Notes under the pieces: generated by a model
Database searches by the model: none
The model's input: the letters and a program-made list of their open reading frames with translations, nothing else
What the model was told of the DNA's origin: nothing
In this document: in pieces, positions 36,959-49,110 of the stretch
Position numbering within the stretch: the first letter of the stretch is position 1
Layout of the letters: every line of letters begins with the position of its first letter
Assembly (NCBI RefSeq): GCF_910592395.1
Contig: NC_088308.1
Location: 21,591,501-21,655,500, forward strand
DNA length: 64,000 nt
Direction of reading: 5' to 3'
From: Lineus longissimus
Lineage: Eukaryota; Nemertea; Pilidiophora; Heteronemertea; Lineidae
Program-made: the position numbers and the translations under genes

Positions 36959-37589
36959 ATGTCAGCATCCTGAGATTCAGGGTTTGACAATCCTACGTCA
37001 TAAACTGTGTCGCCAATTCAGACTGTAAAACTTATTCAGGCCGAATTAGTGCCACTTTCTCTCATAAAATTAATAAATAACATGATCTTTATGAATAAAA
37101 TTTGACACTTAATAGTGGATTTTAAACTTTTACTCGGACCCAAGACTCTGACCCCCCTGCTCAGAACCACTTCTATAAACTTTTAACCAATCAGAAGTGG
37201 TAACTACTGAAGCGCCATCTCCAGACGAAATGACAGAACAAAAAACAATTTATAGCTGTAAAACCGGACAGAAGACGTTTCGACTGCCCTCTCAATGGAG
37301 TCCTTGCGAGGTTTAAAGAGGGTCGGGGATGGAATCGGTTACACAGCATGGTCTGGAACAACCCAGAAGTATTAAGGTAGCAGGAAGGGGTGGACATTTG
37401 TGGGTTTTAAGTGTGAGGAGGTAGTGGTGTCTGTTGACTCTGCTTAAAGAGAGACTATGCATGATGCAAGTCTCTCTTAAAGCACAGTCAAGGAGGATTG
37501 CTCCGAAGTAATCTTTGCTATCGAGCTCGTTCATTGGTCTGCTTTGAGATGGATTATCAGGTGTGGATCTGCTCGTGCTGCCCTTGGCT

Positions 37590-37800
37590 CTGGGTGTAAC
37601 AGCATTTGTTATCTCGCCAGGTCAGGTTGTGACAGTATCTGCAATCTCATCAGGTCTGGTTGTGGCCTGGCAGTATCTCCAATCTCATCAGGTCTGGTTG
37701 TGCCAGCATCTCCTGTCTGTCAGGTCTGGTTGTGACAGCATCTCCTGTCTGTCAGGTCTGGTTGTGACAGCATATGCTGTATTATCAGGCCTGGTTGTGT
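37590..37800. repeat. ~32-38 bp minisatellite
   Basis: About six to seven imperfect units share the core TCAGGTCTGGTTGTGACAGC, followed by a variable ATCT-rich tail. The array creates the open frame seen across 37563-37913, which is not a gene. Confidence 0.8.
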
Positions 37801-39206
37801 TATTGGCAGCATGTTATGGTATGGTTGTTGTTATGGTATGGTATGGTTGTTGCAGTATCTGCTATCTCTTCTGGTCAGGTGTTCTGATTTCATGCAATCC
37901 CTTCATGAAATGATCAGGTATTCACCATGTGAAAATGAAACACATTTTTCCTAAGGGTGGAGACAAGGTCAACCCAGTACAAACATGGTGCACTACGTTG
38001 GGAGAGTACACATCTAGATCAGAGAGAGTACGCATAGTGAAGGGGCATGGCACATCCAGCAAAGACTTGGTACACTCTCTGGCAACAAGGCGAGCTATGA
38101 AGGGGGGGCACCGACAGCGCTGCGGAGATTCGTACTTTCGGGTAACGTTTCAAATACCGTCTTCTCGGCAGGAACCGTTTGCGATACCGACATTGCGAAT
38201 TGCTTGCTCTAGTTGATAAAATTCCGTGAGGTAAATTTCTACCCTGTCCGGTTCAAAGACTATACCGTTGCTGACAAAAGGGTGGAAGAGCTGGTCTGAG
38301 TCGGTCACGGTCTAGTAGATTGACTAGGACTTGTTCCTCTGCATCCTGAGAACAGACTTTTTTATTCGTACGTTATACGAGAGACGGATCATATTGAAAA
38401 CCACTGGTTAGGCCAGGATGGTTCCTCTGCGTCCGCTTCCCTGAGCTCTGCCTCCGCGAGACGTGGAAACGTGCGTGCAAGAGAGAGTGGTAAATTCACG
38501 GGATGTGCAAGAGACAAAGGCACAACCAGGAAGAGCCAAAATCACACTGGCACTGGAATGCATTACCGACAGATGGGCGTTGGTTGGTACAACTCTGAAT
38601 ACTCCGATATATTATTGAGAGACTCAAGAACAACCAGGTGGAGCAATAAGAGAGAGACAATTGCACAACCTGTAGGCGGTATCGTTCTTTCAATGTCCAA
38701 TTTGTGTTTGAAAAGGAACAATTTGGGCGTGGTATTTACGTGAGGAGGATAATGACTCTGCTTGCCACCAAGCGTTGCCACTTGTAGTGCCACACATATG
38801 CTGACCTCTAAGAATGATTTTCACCAGTGTTGCGAGGCAGCTTTGGGCATGGCTTGTGAATTTCAGGCCGGCCTATGGTTACACCTCATTCTAGTGCTTT
38901 GTAAATGGCCGTTGAATGTGGTCTAGAACCATTCGTCCCTTGTAACATCAAATAGCGTACGACCGATTGTCACTAGTTGTCAAATTCCTCACAGGGCCTA
39001 TTACGTCTCTGGACACGTCATTGATCAGTCTCTTAGTCAGTCTGATCAGTCTGATCAGTCTGATCAGTCTCTTACTTCATTTTGAAGTTCTATGAAAATG
39101 GTGGTCAACAACAGAATGCCAGTTTAACTGGTTTTTCACAACCTGTTCAACTTCGATACCTATATAATTAATTGACTGTCTCAAAGTATGTTCCTGCATG
39201 CTCAAG

Positions 39207-39313
39207 GCTACACTCCAGACGCAAAGCTACACTCCCGGCACAGTGGACCGGCCTCGTTCCTCACCATAAGGAGACCCAATTTATAGGATGACGCCAATGG
39301 GCTGCCCAGGGAG
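39207..39313. repeat. Dispersed repeat, copy A
   Basis: It shares CTACACTCC, TGGACCGGCCTCGT, CCATAAGGAGA, CCAAT, TAGGATGACGC and CAATGG in the same order with copy B at 50236-50334. The two copies are about 11 kb apart in the same orientation. Confidence 0.75.
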
Positions 39314-40508
39314 TCCAGATCAAGGTCTGTCTAACTGGTGTCCTATTCTCCCGGGCCAGTCTATTTTGCACCAGACACAACAAGGCCGGACCACTGCATC
39401 TCGAGTGTAACTGCGTCTGAACAACTGCAGTTAGCCAAGACAGCGCTTGTCACAACCCATGATATCCACGAGTTCTGGGCCTCAGAAGACTCGCTCTGAT
39501 CCTTTGTCAAAGAAATTGTATGGGGTCAAGAGGGACCAGTGGGAAAAGGCGTCTTTTTCAGCCCTCAATTTCATTTGTCACAACTATTATTGTTGTAAAA
39601 GGTAGGGTCCATTCACACCCATAACCAGCATCCAATTTGATGAACGAGCATGAAGCTGTGATTATCACTCTTCTATTGTATCCATGCATCATGAGCATTA
39701 TCACTGCAATTGGCAATGGTATACGAAGTGTTCCCCATATTTGCTGCTTAAGCTTCAATGCTATATCAAACTGGACGTCTTTTCAACTATTACAACCATA
39801 TGGTTGTGACTAGAGGACAATAGAACATCCTACACTGGCACTCCGCTGCAGCCTTTGCAAAGGAATCTGGCAGCAGTATTTCTTTTCTTCTGTTTGGAAA
39901 ATTCCAGACATTGAAAGAAGAAACCAAATAACCAATTTTTAAACTGAATAGAATATTGTGTTTAGTGATATTATGAAATTTACATGACGGTACAGAATTT
40001 GACAATAAAACTATTCTTCCTGCCCATCAAAAATGTGTAATTTAGCAATAACATCACAAAAAGGACGGAAGCCACATAAACAGACAACATACAGAGAGAC
40101 AGGCCAAAGTAATTCTATCAATAAAAGCACCCAAAACATGATGAAACATGCGAACATGATAAACACTAATCTAGCAAAAGGTATCACAGAGCGTTTAAAA
40201 AATTTGCATATTTTTGAATAAAAGCTGATGAATATTATGCAAAGGCATAGCAAACATAATGCTCTACTTTTCCTTCTGCAGAGCACTGCAAAGGAGATTG
40301 ACGACTAATTTGAGTTTTTATCTACTCAGCAAAAAGTACTAGATAGAACTATCTCTACAGAGTATCACGAAAAAAAGTGTTTCTGTTTTCAAACCTGATT
40401 ATCTTTCGGGACCAAACGGTTTTAAAAAGTTTTATTTCATGATTTCTATCATTTGAAAGAAAAGTTGATGTTGTTTAGGGACACTTGTAGGCTACGCCCT
40501 GGAGAAGA

Positions 40509-40817
40509 TCATAAGACATACGCAATCATGTGCAAGTTAAATACTTTTAAATCAGTTTCATCAATGGCGATGATCTTTGTGCAGGAAAGTAACCGTGCAA
40601 ATATCTGTTTACCAACCTGGTTAATATAAACAAATGACGGATTATCAAATAACCCTGTAGGACGTACATCTTTTAAAATAAAATCTTCAGACCCTATATC
40701 TTTTGCTCTTTGAAATAAGGCCAGCATTAACTGACTTTTTTGTTTTTTTCTAGATAGAAAATTTAAAGGATAAATGATGTGCCCTACAGGGTTGATACTT
40801 ATGGCAGTGCAAGTCAC
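40509..40817 (-). pseudogene. Decayed DDE transposase fragment (pogo/Tigger-like), tentative
   Basis: A 102-codon frame on the minus strand begins MTCTAISINPVGHIIYPLNF and continues through RKK and DNPSFVYIN. The layout (short beta strand, hydrophobic turn, then basic patch) recalls the start of the DDE_1/CENP-B-like transposase catalytic core. No second or third catalytic acid is visible and there are no neighbouring matching frames, so at best it is a fossil. Confidence 0.35.
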
Positions 40818-41595
40818 TTATCACAGACAAATTGACACCCTTAAGATTAGATTAAGAAGACTTAATGTGCATATCACAGATATATCAGCTTATTATCATA
40901 CCATACCATGTACCCAATACCGTAGAACCAGATTATATTTTGTGTGTCATTAGGAATATTGCAAAGACTGGTACACATTCACCAGAAGCCTAAAACTAAC
41001 CCTTATTTTAAGAATGAAATCTCCCACTGTTAACAATTACATGAAGATATCTATGTTAGCTTCATGGTACTGTGGGCCCAGTACCAATTTTACAAGCTAA
41101 TACAACATTAATTTTCACCAACATTTCCCCGTAGAGACCTTTCTAGCTAATGCATCAGAAGAGTCCATTCCAAAAACTGGGGGTAAAAAGGCCGAAAGCC
41201 CAGCATAACTTGTCCATGCAAACTGTGAATTCACGGCTTGTGATCAACACTTATACCAGTGTCACAGCAAGGCAGTCTTCAGGTGAGAAAGTGATGACAA
41301 TTCTTCATCAACACAGTGAGGCAAATCCTATCTGGAATGGGAAATAGACTTGTAATTTAATTTTTCGAAAGAAATTCATTAAATGGCATAACAATTTTGT
41401 ACATTAAGGACTACCGGTACGACACAACCTTCTTGTGAATGAAGATGCAAGGAATACATTGGAACCATTGAATATAACAGTATGGTTGTATTAGCATGAT
41501 GCAATACCACACTTAATGATACAGAATGCCATTCAATGGTCAGCTAACATCTAGATTTACTGACCATAACTTACCACAAACCAGTATAGGCTAAA

Positions 41596-43041
41596 CTACC
41601 GAGAGTATGAAGAGGCAGTGGAACTCTGGTCCGTCGGTTGCCTCCTTTCTTGAGTTTGATAGGGTTTTGGAGTATATGCAGTCACTGGTCGTCTTGAATT
41701 GCGGTTAGCTGAACTAGGAGATCCGATCCAATAAGGATCATGAAGCGGGGTTGCAGAATCTCTTGGACCAGAATACCTGTAATGCAAATGGTATGATTTT
41801 TAATTTACTTGATTTGAATTCAGCAGGCCAACAAGAGCTCACAAAACATGCCCGATACAAGAATTAAGAAGTAAAGTGGCCATGTGGTGTTAATGAGGAA
41901 ATTTTGTCACTCTGGTAGAGATGTATAGGATCTACTTACCAGACATCCTGGTCTTGATTGAAATGCTTGTGGGTAGCTCTCTGTTCACAATCCTGGCGGA
42001 AATCTTGCAACTGAAATGGCACAGGTACAAAACAAACTGTCAGAGTACATAAGAGCTTCCAAAACTACATCCTCACATAACCAGTGGTTTTCAACACACT
42101 CCGCCTTTTGATATTTTTCAAACCCCTGATGAAAATAGTACCTTACTTTGATTTGTTTTCCAGATTGAAGAGATCTCAAATCAGGTGCGAAGGTCACTCC
42201 CCAGCCAATTTCTCCAACCATGGCTGTCCTTGGTCGATGGTGTGGAGTTGATTCTGGAGAATTCCAGAGGTAGTTTGCTTCACTTGTACCTTCTGGAGAC
42301 ATGGTACCGATACCAACATAACGGTGTTCATCTTCGACTCTCATGCGATACGGCCTTAGCCCATCTGGTCCTAAAAAAATGATTCAGAGTTTCATAAATT
42401 TTTCAATAGTCCCAAGTCCCAAAAACTCAAAGGAATGCAGAGGCAAGTGACTTTTTGTGTAGCCTGATGGACATAGGCCCACTCTAGACTAAGAATAACA
42501 ATTGTATAAATGAGTGATAGGAAAATTTTCAGCTTTAGGCCATGGTCCCAGGATCAACGATCGCCACTGCCACTTTTTCAATCTCAGCCCCACTGGGCAT
42601 GGGGCCTCATAACTTTGTCTTTTACACAGTCACGGATACAACCATACTGTCATGCATCCACTGACAATGCAGAGCTGGACTGGAGAGGTTTCATCGGCTT
42701 CATCTTTAGTTTAAGTAACGAAATATAGTATGTGACCCTCGATACAGACAATGACACATTGACTGTCAGTGTCAATGATTGAAAGCTTTAAATTTAGGCT
42801 TATCCCTTTTTGTTTCCCCAAAGGACCTAGACATAGCACACAATCATGTCAATACCCTTCGCAAAGCAGGGTTGAATTGAAGAGGCTTATCAGATTAGCT
42901 ACCTGAGAAAAGCATGCTTCCCCGACCAATTCTGTCTGTGCCATACACCGAAACATGTGAAATATTGGAGAGTGTATCGGACTTGCTCTCCACACCACCG
43001 CTTAGCGCCGATTGTGGCCGCATATAGTCATTACTTGTCAT
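41596..43041 (-). CDS. SPMIP2/C4orf45-like protein (DUF4562 type), 4 exons
   Basis: Exons 43041-42903, 42370-42147, 42010-41940 and 41776-41596 join in phase to about 204 aa. Recognisable blocks: MLFSGPDGLRPYR, RYVGIGTMSPEGTSEANYLW, MVGEIGWGV, LRSGK-like LQSGKQIK, and DCEQRATHKHFNQ. This pattern resembles the sperm-associated microtubule inner protein family of human C4orf45/SPMIP2, which lines axonemal doublets. I base this on recall of the motifs, not a search. The C-terminus is a low-complexity Ser/Pro/Thr/Gln tail. No signal peptide or transmembrane segment is seen. Confidence 0.6.
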
Positions 43042-45006
43042 TATGTTTTGTTTTTCAATGACACCAAGCAATCATCCACAACTCTGACAAGTCTGTTGTG
43101 GATTTTATTGTCTCATTCAGTGAAAATATTGAGTTTTTGAGTACAGAAATTCGGGAAATGTTTAGTGGTCTCCAAGGGCCAACCTTGCTCCCAGGAGATT
43201 TTCTCTGGCCACCTATCGGATATTTAGAGAACTGAAACTGTTATTGCTGACCTTGTGCAAATCACTTGACCAATCTCCACACAGACACACATGTATCACA
43301 CCGGGGTGTACAAGCATGATTTAATCATGGTTTCTACTTATGCCTCACATTCCTGTGAGTGATGGGTTTTTAGAGTAATGATTGATACACAGGAGAAGAC
43401 TTGCTACATGTACTAAGCTTTAGGGTAGGCCTAGGTCTTAGATTGGATGAGACGAAATAGTGCCTTTTATCAGCCGACTCTACCAGCTTCCACTTTGTCA
43501 TAGAGCAGTGCAGAAGTAGAAAATATCCCCCTGGTAAAGTGACATGAGGAACAAACAAGTCATTTCCCAGGAGCGGGCTGTGCATTAACGATTTGCAATT
43601 TCACTCTCCACCCCGGCTTCTACCCTCCATCCTCTTGCCAACAGGGCCTACCACATGACCATGTCTCAGAGGGAGTAAGAATGCTACCCTCACGCATCCC
43701 GATAGAACCAGTGGTTTTCAATATACTCAGCCTTTCAATATTCATTTTTGTATGACCAAGGAGTGGAAAAAAACCTGAATCTCAGGATGAAATATCTAGA
43801 GGCAGAGTATATTTAATACCACTTGTTATACCAGGATGGCACCTGTGCAGCTGAGAGAGCAACTTGGAGAGGTCACACGGTTGGTTGAATCAGGTCTTTG
43901 AAGTCTTTCTCAACTTAACTTTAGACCGGCAAAATGCAGATATCAAAGGAGCTCCCCTGCTGCTAAGATAATAGCCCACTGACCATATCAACTCCTGAGT
44001 CACAAGCCACTCCAGTTACTTCACCCTAAGTATAACTCTACCTGTAGCGTATGGATACTGCATCAGGATGTAGGTAACCATAGCTTGTCAGGCGGAATGT
44101 ACCTAGATTCTATTTACAGTAGATTTTCTGCAATTTCTATAGTCTGTTCTGCAGTGGCAGGGGCTTTTCCGGTTTTGTGTGCTTGTAGCTTGCACAACAT
44201 GTACTTATTTGGTTCATATATCTCCTTAGAAAGTTGATTTTTTTCAAGGAACTAAGAACACTGTATATTTTGATTTGACTTCCTTGGAAACACAGATGTA
44301 ACCGATTTGCATGGAATTTCCTGCCTGTTGCTATGGTGTGGGGAATCCCCTGGCTTCCCCACTTGAATCAGAGAGTGAAAGTGACTGGGAGAATAAAGTA
44401 CAGGAGTTACATTAATACTGTTAAGCACTATGACCAAAGGTAATGCACCTGTTTCACTTCTGCATGATTTCTGTACAGACTATGATCACTGCTCTGGTTG
44501 TCTCAGTGGGAGGAAGTTCCTGATAGTGATAGGTAATTTAATACTCTTGTGATGCCCAAATGCCGGTCTAAAGTTGAGGTGAGAAAGACTTTTAGAGACG
44601 TCATATATCAAGGTAGCGAACCAAAACATATTGCCGTGTAATTGCTCTCTTGTTTCACTTTGAAGAAACCTGATGAGGACAACCAGGAATAAGTGGGATC
44701 ATTTGTCAAAACCTCTTCACTAATCCAATAAAACAGTTTGAAAAGAAAAAGGTCATTTATTTAATTACTATCTTAAAACATTCCAATTATAAACATAGAA
44801 TTCACATAAAAACACTAAAAAGCAACATTCATCATGCCAATTCCATCACAGATGGAAATCAAAATCTATGTATAGTATATATAAATGTACATGTTTGATT
44901 GAAAGCCACACTTATTCCTCCAGAAAATTTTTCAGCAGGATAACTATAGCAATTTTTTCCCGTTTTAAATATAGTTACTACTATCACAGTATCAAACACT
45001 AAAACC
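43042..45006. other. Intergenic; possible degenerate inverted-repeat element
   Basis: No coding exon recognised. An inverted repeat (about 31 bp) links 43901-43931 and 44561-44591, see the separate entry. A phrase beginning CCAGTGGTTTTCAA at about 43710 recurs in the SPMIP2-like intron at about 42081. A TTTATT at 44756-44761 is the likely polyA signal of OXLD1 on the minus strand. Confidence 0.5.
43901..44591. mobile_element. Inverted-repeat-bounded ~690 bp segment
   Basis: AAGTCTTTCTCAACTTAACT followed by TTAGACCGGC at 43901-43931 is matched in reverse complement at 44561-44591 (GCCGGTCTAAAGTTGAGGT, then GAGAAAGACTT). The interior has no coding potential. A non-autonomous DNA transposon is likely, but the true termini are not clear. 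Confidence 0.5.
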
Positions 45007-45855
45007 TCAACTAAATTCAATTTTTAGAAATGCTTTCATACTCGGATCCTCAATCTTCTCAATCTCTGACAGTATCTTTTCCTTAGCACTGCCATCGTCA
45101 TAGTATTTAATCAATTCATCTGCATAATCTATCCACACACAGTTATGACAACCAGTCATGCAACAAGTAGTGGGTGGAGGTGGTGGAGGTCCTTTCGTAT
45201 CTTCCAAAGTTTTTTCCAACTGGTCCTTTTCATCTTGCAACGCGTTTCCAGTTATCTCAGTAAGATTATTCCGTGGAATAACATTTTTGGAGGACGCAGT
45301 TGCTACATCCCTGTTGTCCGATCTCCCATCAGCCTTGATGTCTGTATTTCCGGGACATGGTTTGATTTTACTGCAGAACGTTCTCACTGCTAACCAAGTT
45401 TGAGGACTCGGTGTGCTGATATCCACAACCTGAAACAAAGGTGACAAACATATCATCAATATTGGAAACATTCTAGTCTCTCATGATCACCTATCATGAT
45501 ATCCATCCTGAACTTTTACGCACAATGCCCCACTAATGACCAAGCTTATCCCCCCCAAAAAAACCCACATGCTTCCAGCAGGACTGTCGATTGTTCTACA
45601 ACATCACAACTTACACCCATGCCGTTTGATGATAAATATGTACCCTATCGTCTAAAATCAAAGAGAAATGTAAAAATTGCTCTTGGGCATCCGATTACTG
45701 AAGGCATAATATCGTACACGAACGGGTACAGTATATTATCTGTACATTTTTTTATCCATTTACGGACACAACTATTAGAAATAGAAGTGCCAGTGTTTTC
45801 ACCATACCATTGCAAATTTCCGCTTTATAAAAGGCGACGCCAATATCCTAGACAT
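45007..45855 (-). CDS. OXLD1: Oxidoreductase-like domain-containing protein 1
   Basis: Two exons (45855-45808 and 45429-45007) give about 156 aa (human 147). The short first exon MSRILASPFIKRKFAM is basic and amphipathic, as in a mitochondrial targeting sequence. The C-terminal half holds the family domain (Oxidored-like): a proline run followed by CCMTGCHNCVWIDYADELIKYY, then MKAFLKIE near the end. The cysteine cluster CC..GC..C is intact. The protein is mitochondrial in vertebrates and its biochemical activity is not well established. The first exon is assigned by phase and targeting character, so it is less certain than the second. Confidence 0.85.
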
Positions 45856-46096
45856 GTGCAACAATATATCTAAGCCATTGTTCACTTAAATTGAAGCAGG
45901 TTTCATCTTTCAAGATGCTGATTTCGAAATTAAATTTTTCGGGAAGTTTGAGCGATTTGTTACATCCTCGATGTACACATCAAGGGATGTCGGAGTTCTA
46001 CTAGTAATAAACAGGTGACGCTACTAGTACTTCATAAGTTCCTAACGCGGGAAATTCAAATACGATACGTCAGTGTGGCCATGTTAAAAAGGGTTG

Positions 46097-46149
46097 CCCC
46101 CCCCCCCTTAGGATTTTGTACTTGAGAAGGGTCCTGGGGGGGGGGAGTT
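46097..46149. repeat. C-run / G-run hairpin
   Basis: A run of 11 C (46097-46107) is followed about 30 bases later by a run of about 10 G (46136-46145). They can pair into a long G:C stem around a 28-base loop. Such a structure is prone to sequencing and assembly error. Confidence 0.6.
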
Positions 46150-46186
46150 CCTAGTTCCTAGCAGCCTTGGGCTTCTGTCGGCCACG

Positions 46187-46305
46187 ATTCATACTGGTGA
46201 TATAAGCCATTCAATGTGAACTCTTTAGTCATCTGAGGGATGGATTCATACTGGTGATAAACCATTCAATGTGATATCAAATGAATCTCGTCATCTGAGG
46301 GTTGA
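46187..46305. repeat. Tandem duplication, ~57-62 bp unit
   Basis: ATTCATACTGGTGATA through CCATTCAATGTGA to GTCATCTGAGGG occurs twice in a row (46187-46241 and 46243-46305) with small indels. It lies in or just beyond the 3' UTR of the sulfotransferase gene. Confidence 0.8.
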
Positions 46306-46619
46306 ATCCATATTCCTAAGATCAGCATCCTGAGGAAAACATGGGTTAATGTTCGCTTCACCGGCCCTGCACACAAACCTCAATGGTGTTGCGATCAGTA
46401 TAACGAGATGAACTGCGCTGCGCGTTGGAGTCTTTATCGAGTCAGGGATAGCTGATTTTGAACCTTTATTTGGGACTGCAGTAAATAAACTACATGTAGT
46501 TGATTTGTGGATTGAGTTGAACAGTTTGGGATTAAGGATGAATAATTGTATGAATACACGTACTGTACTTAATTTAAAATCCAATTACAGATTGAAGGAA
46601 ATTCAAAAGATACTGAAAT

Positions 46620-48364
46620 TTAGTGCAGATTATTAATCATGTATTGGTGTTTTACAAACAGTTCCTTAAACTGAAACGGACGTCTCGCAATGTCATAACA
46701 TTCTGAACTACGGAAAAAGACTTTACGATTCCATCTAGATTCTGGGAGTATGATTGTTCTCGGCTCAGGAGGGTTAGAAATCTTTTTAAACTTGTCCGTG
46801 GACACATAAAGAGCACACAAATCTTGAACAAAAACGTTCAACTTTTTGAAGTGTTCCACTTCGTCAGAGAAATCTGGTCCCTGGGCGCGGACCTTTTTCC
46901 AAAATGTCCTGTTAAAATAGTTGTAGACAGTGTGATCCGCCTTGCTCCATGAGGAGTGTTGGCGTGCCATCACAGGGTCCTCTTTCCGCACGTAGTTTGT
47001 GCGGACATTTACTTGTAGGTTGAGAAATTCATGGAGTTCCCAGCACAGAAGACGCTTCATCAGGACGAGTGACTCATCTAGATATTCCTGGATCATCATG
47101 AGCGTCAAATGACGATCAAGATCTGAGGCAAACTGAGAAAGTTCCATGTCACTATCAATATTTTTATCACGCAGACCAAGATCTGTCGACATGAAGTTTT
47201 TCGTAATTGATTTGGGTCCCACAACTCGTCTGTTGAGACTGGATATTTTAAGTGTCTTTTCGTATTTCAAAGGATTTGACAGAAATTCCATTGCTTTATC
47301 ATTGGTCGTGTTCCCAGGGATATTCAACCGTCTTGTTTCAACTTTGAAGAAATTTAGAGACGAAATAAACTGGTCCAACGGACGCCGAATGATGGCAAAA
47401 TAAGATGTGTTATTCGGCATGAATGTCTTTAATAATGTCCCATTGAAAACAAGGTGGTGTGCGATGGCGTTGATTGTGACGTTGTTCTGCCTAAATGACT
47501 TGAAGTACCGTATGTCCCTCTCTAACTGCAAGGGCATCGGCCATCCTAGGTGAGCATCGTCGTGACGTGGAAGACCGAATACAAGGTTGTGCTTCATTCC
47601 GTGACGTATGATGATGTTCGACACTGTGCTAGAGGCGCATTTATGTACCTTCACTGCAACTACGTTGATCTGAGGGTTGCATGTCGGAAAGTTGAACTTT
47701 GACCGGTCTGTATCCAAATCCTTGGCAATCAGTGGAGGACCAGACTTGTCGGACGCGGTGACGGACTTAGTGTCCACATGGATGATGTGCCTTGGGCTGA
47801 AAACACAGTCAAGGAGAAAATGTAAACGTCGGGTATATTATACATGTATGATAGAGTAGCAGGTGTCTACTTTTGCCTAAATTCCGAATGTAGTGGCATT
47901 TTTGGAAATCTCCTCGTATTAACCTTTCACGAGTCCGTATGATAGGATGACGAAATAGGACGCCTGGATGGTGCACCTTTACCAAAAACTTTTTCAGAAA
48001 GCCGTTTCCGCATCATGACGTACGTCCAATGCAAGGATCCGCTGCGCTTCACCGATACTTGATATCACCGGCTTAGTCGGGGATCGGGAGGGCCGGGACG
48101 CACGATCCACTGACATGTTAGGGCCGGCCAACTCCGACCCACATCGCAAGTCATGGATACAGAACTGCTGTCAATCTGTTTTGGAGTGGCACTGCAGGGT
48201 CACCAGAAGCCTACTGACCTGAAGTCTTTGACTGCCTTACTTAGAGCGTCCTCGTACTCCGAGAACTGTTTGTGGTGCGTGAAGATGAGACCAATCACAG
48301 CCATCAGGAGCACAACCACGAGGAGACGGATTTGCTGTCGTGCCGACTGCATTCTCAGGCGCAT
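46620..48364 (-). CDS. Galactose-3-O-sulfotransferase family (Golgi, type II membrane)
   Basis: Two exons (48364-48219, 47796-46620) encode about 440 aa, the usual GAL3ST length. The N-terminus is cytoplasmic-basic (MRLRMQSARQQIR), followed by one signal-anchor helix (LLVVVLLMAVIGLIF), giving type II Golgi topology. The lumenal domain has the PAPS-binding 5' motif VKVHKCASSTVSNII and the 3' motif FAIIRRPLDQFISS. RHDDAHLGWP and the NxT sequons NNT and NRT are also visible. The family transfers sulfate from PAPS to the 3-OH of galactose in glycolipids and glycans. Which acceptor this one uses cannot be told from sequence. A minus-strand AATAAA at 46470-46465 is the likely polyA signal. Confidence 0.9.
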
Positions 48365-48969
48365 CTCTTTACCAGCTTTTCGGCTCTTTAGGTTTTAATT
48401 CCATACTGAAATTGATGGAGTATAAACAATGCAGGAGGGATTTTTTATGAAATGAGATAACGAGCAAAGCGAACAAAGTTTGTGGGGGACTGAGTTTCGT
48501 CCAAAAAATATATCTTTTTACCCAAAAATAGCAATGCATTGCAGGAGAGGTACATGTCAACGGGTCATTGTCGGACGTCTTCAGTTCGCCAAGAAAATCA
48601 AAGGAATTGAAGGATTCATTGAACTCATCAACACATCATTAGTTTTCAGTGAACTGTATTCCTAGATAAATCACTTTGGGATGTAGAGACTAAAATTACA
48701 ATTTTGAGTTACGGGGAAGTAGAGTTGTCAGTTTGTTTAGGGGTGCGATTGGTTTAGGGTGCGTGCGTGCGTGCCTGACTGCCGTGAGGGGCCGTTGCGG
48801 ACAGTCTATAGTCGCATTCAGGTTCGCCGGGAGGGCGGTGTGGGGTTCCACCGGGAGGGTGGTTTGGGGTTTCACCGGTGGGGCTCGCATGCCCAAGTCG
48901 TCCCCCAGCCTCTTTGAAACACACTTCGTGGCATGATGGTAAAGTGTGTGTGGCATGTCGGATAGGTAT

Positions 48970-49110
48970 CCGATGATGGTAAAGGAACTGTAAAACTCGT
49001 GGCACCCGTCTTCGGCGATGTTGACGGTTAGGGAACTGTAAAGCTTGTCGCACCCGTCATCAGCGATGACGGTATAGGTAACTGTAAAATTGTGGCATCC
49101 GATGACGGTA
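48970..49110. repeat. ~45-bp tandem repeat
   Basis: Three units of the form CGATGACGGTA, then GGAACTGTAAA, then TCGTGGCACCC begin near 48971, 49016 and 49064. A partial fourth starts at 49100. Confidence 0.8.

Larger units (their letters stand above)
36959..40508. other. Intergenic, repeat-rich
   Basis: No gene recognised between the UNK promoter and the SPMIP2-like gene. It contains a minisatellite (37590-37800), a (GATCAGTCT)n microsatellite at about 39041-39070, and one copy of a dispersed repeat (39207-39313). Open frames here follow the repeats or are random. Confidence 0.5.

Noticed and set aside
37563-37913. 116-codon frame with repeating SGLVV phrases
   Set aside because: It is a by-product of the 32-38 bp minisatellite read in one frame.
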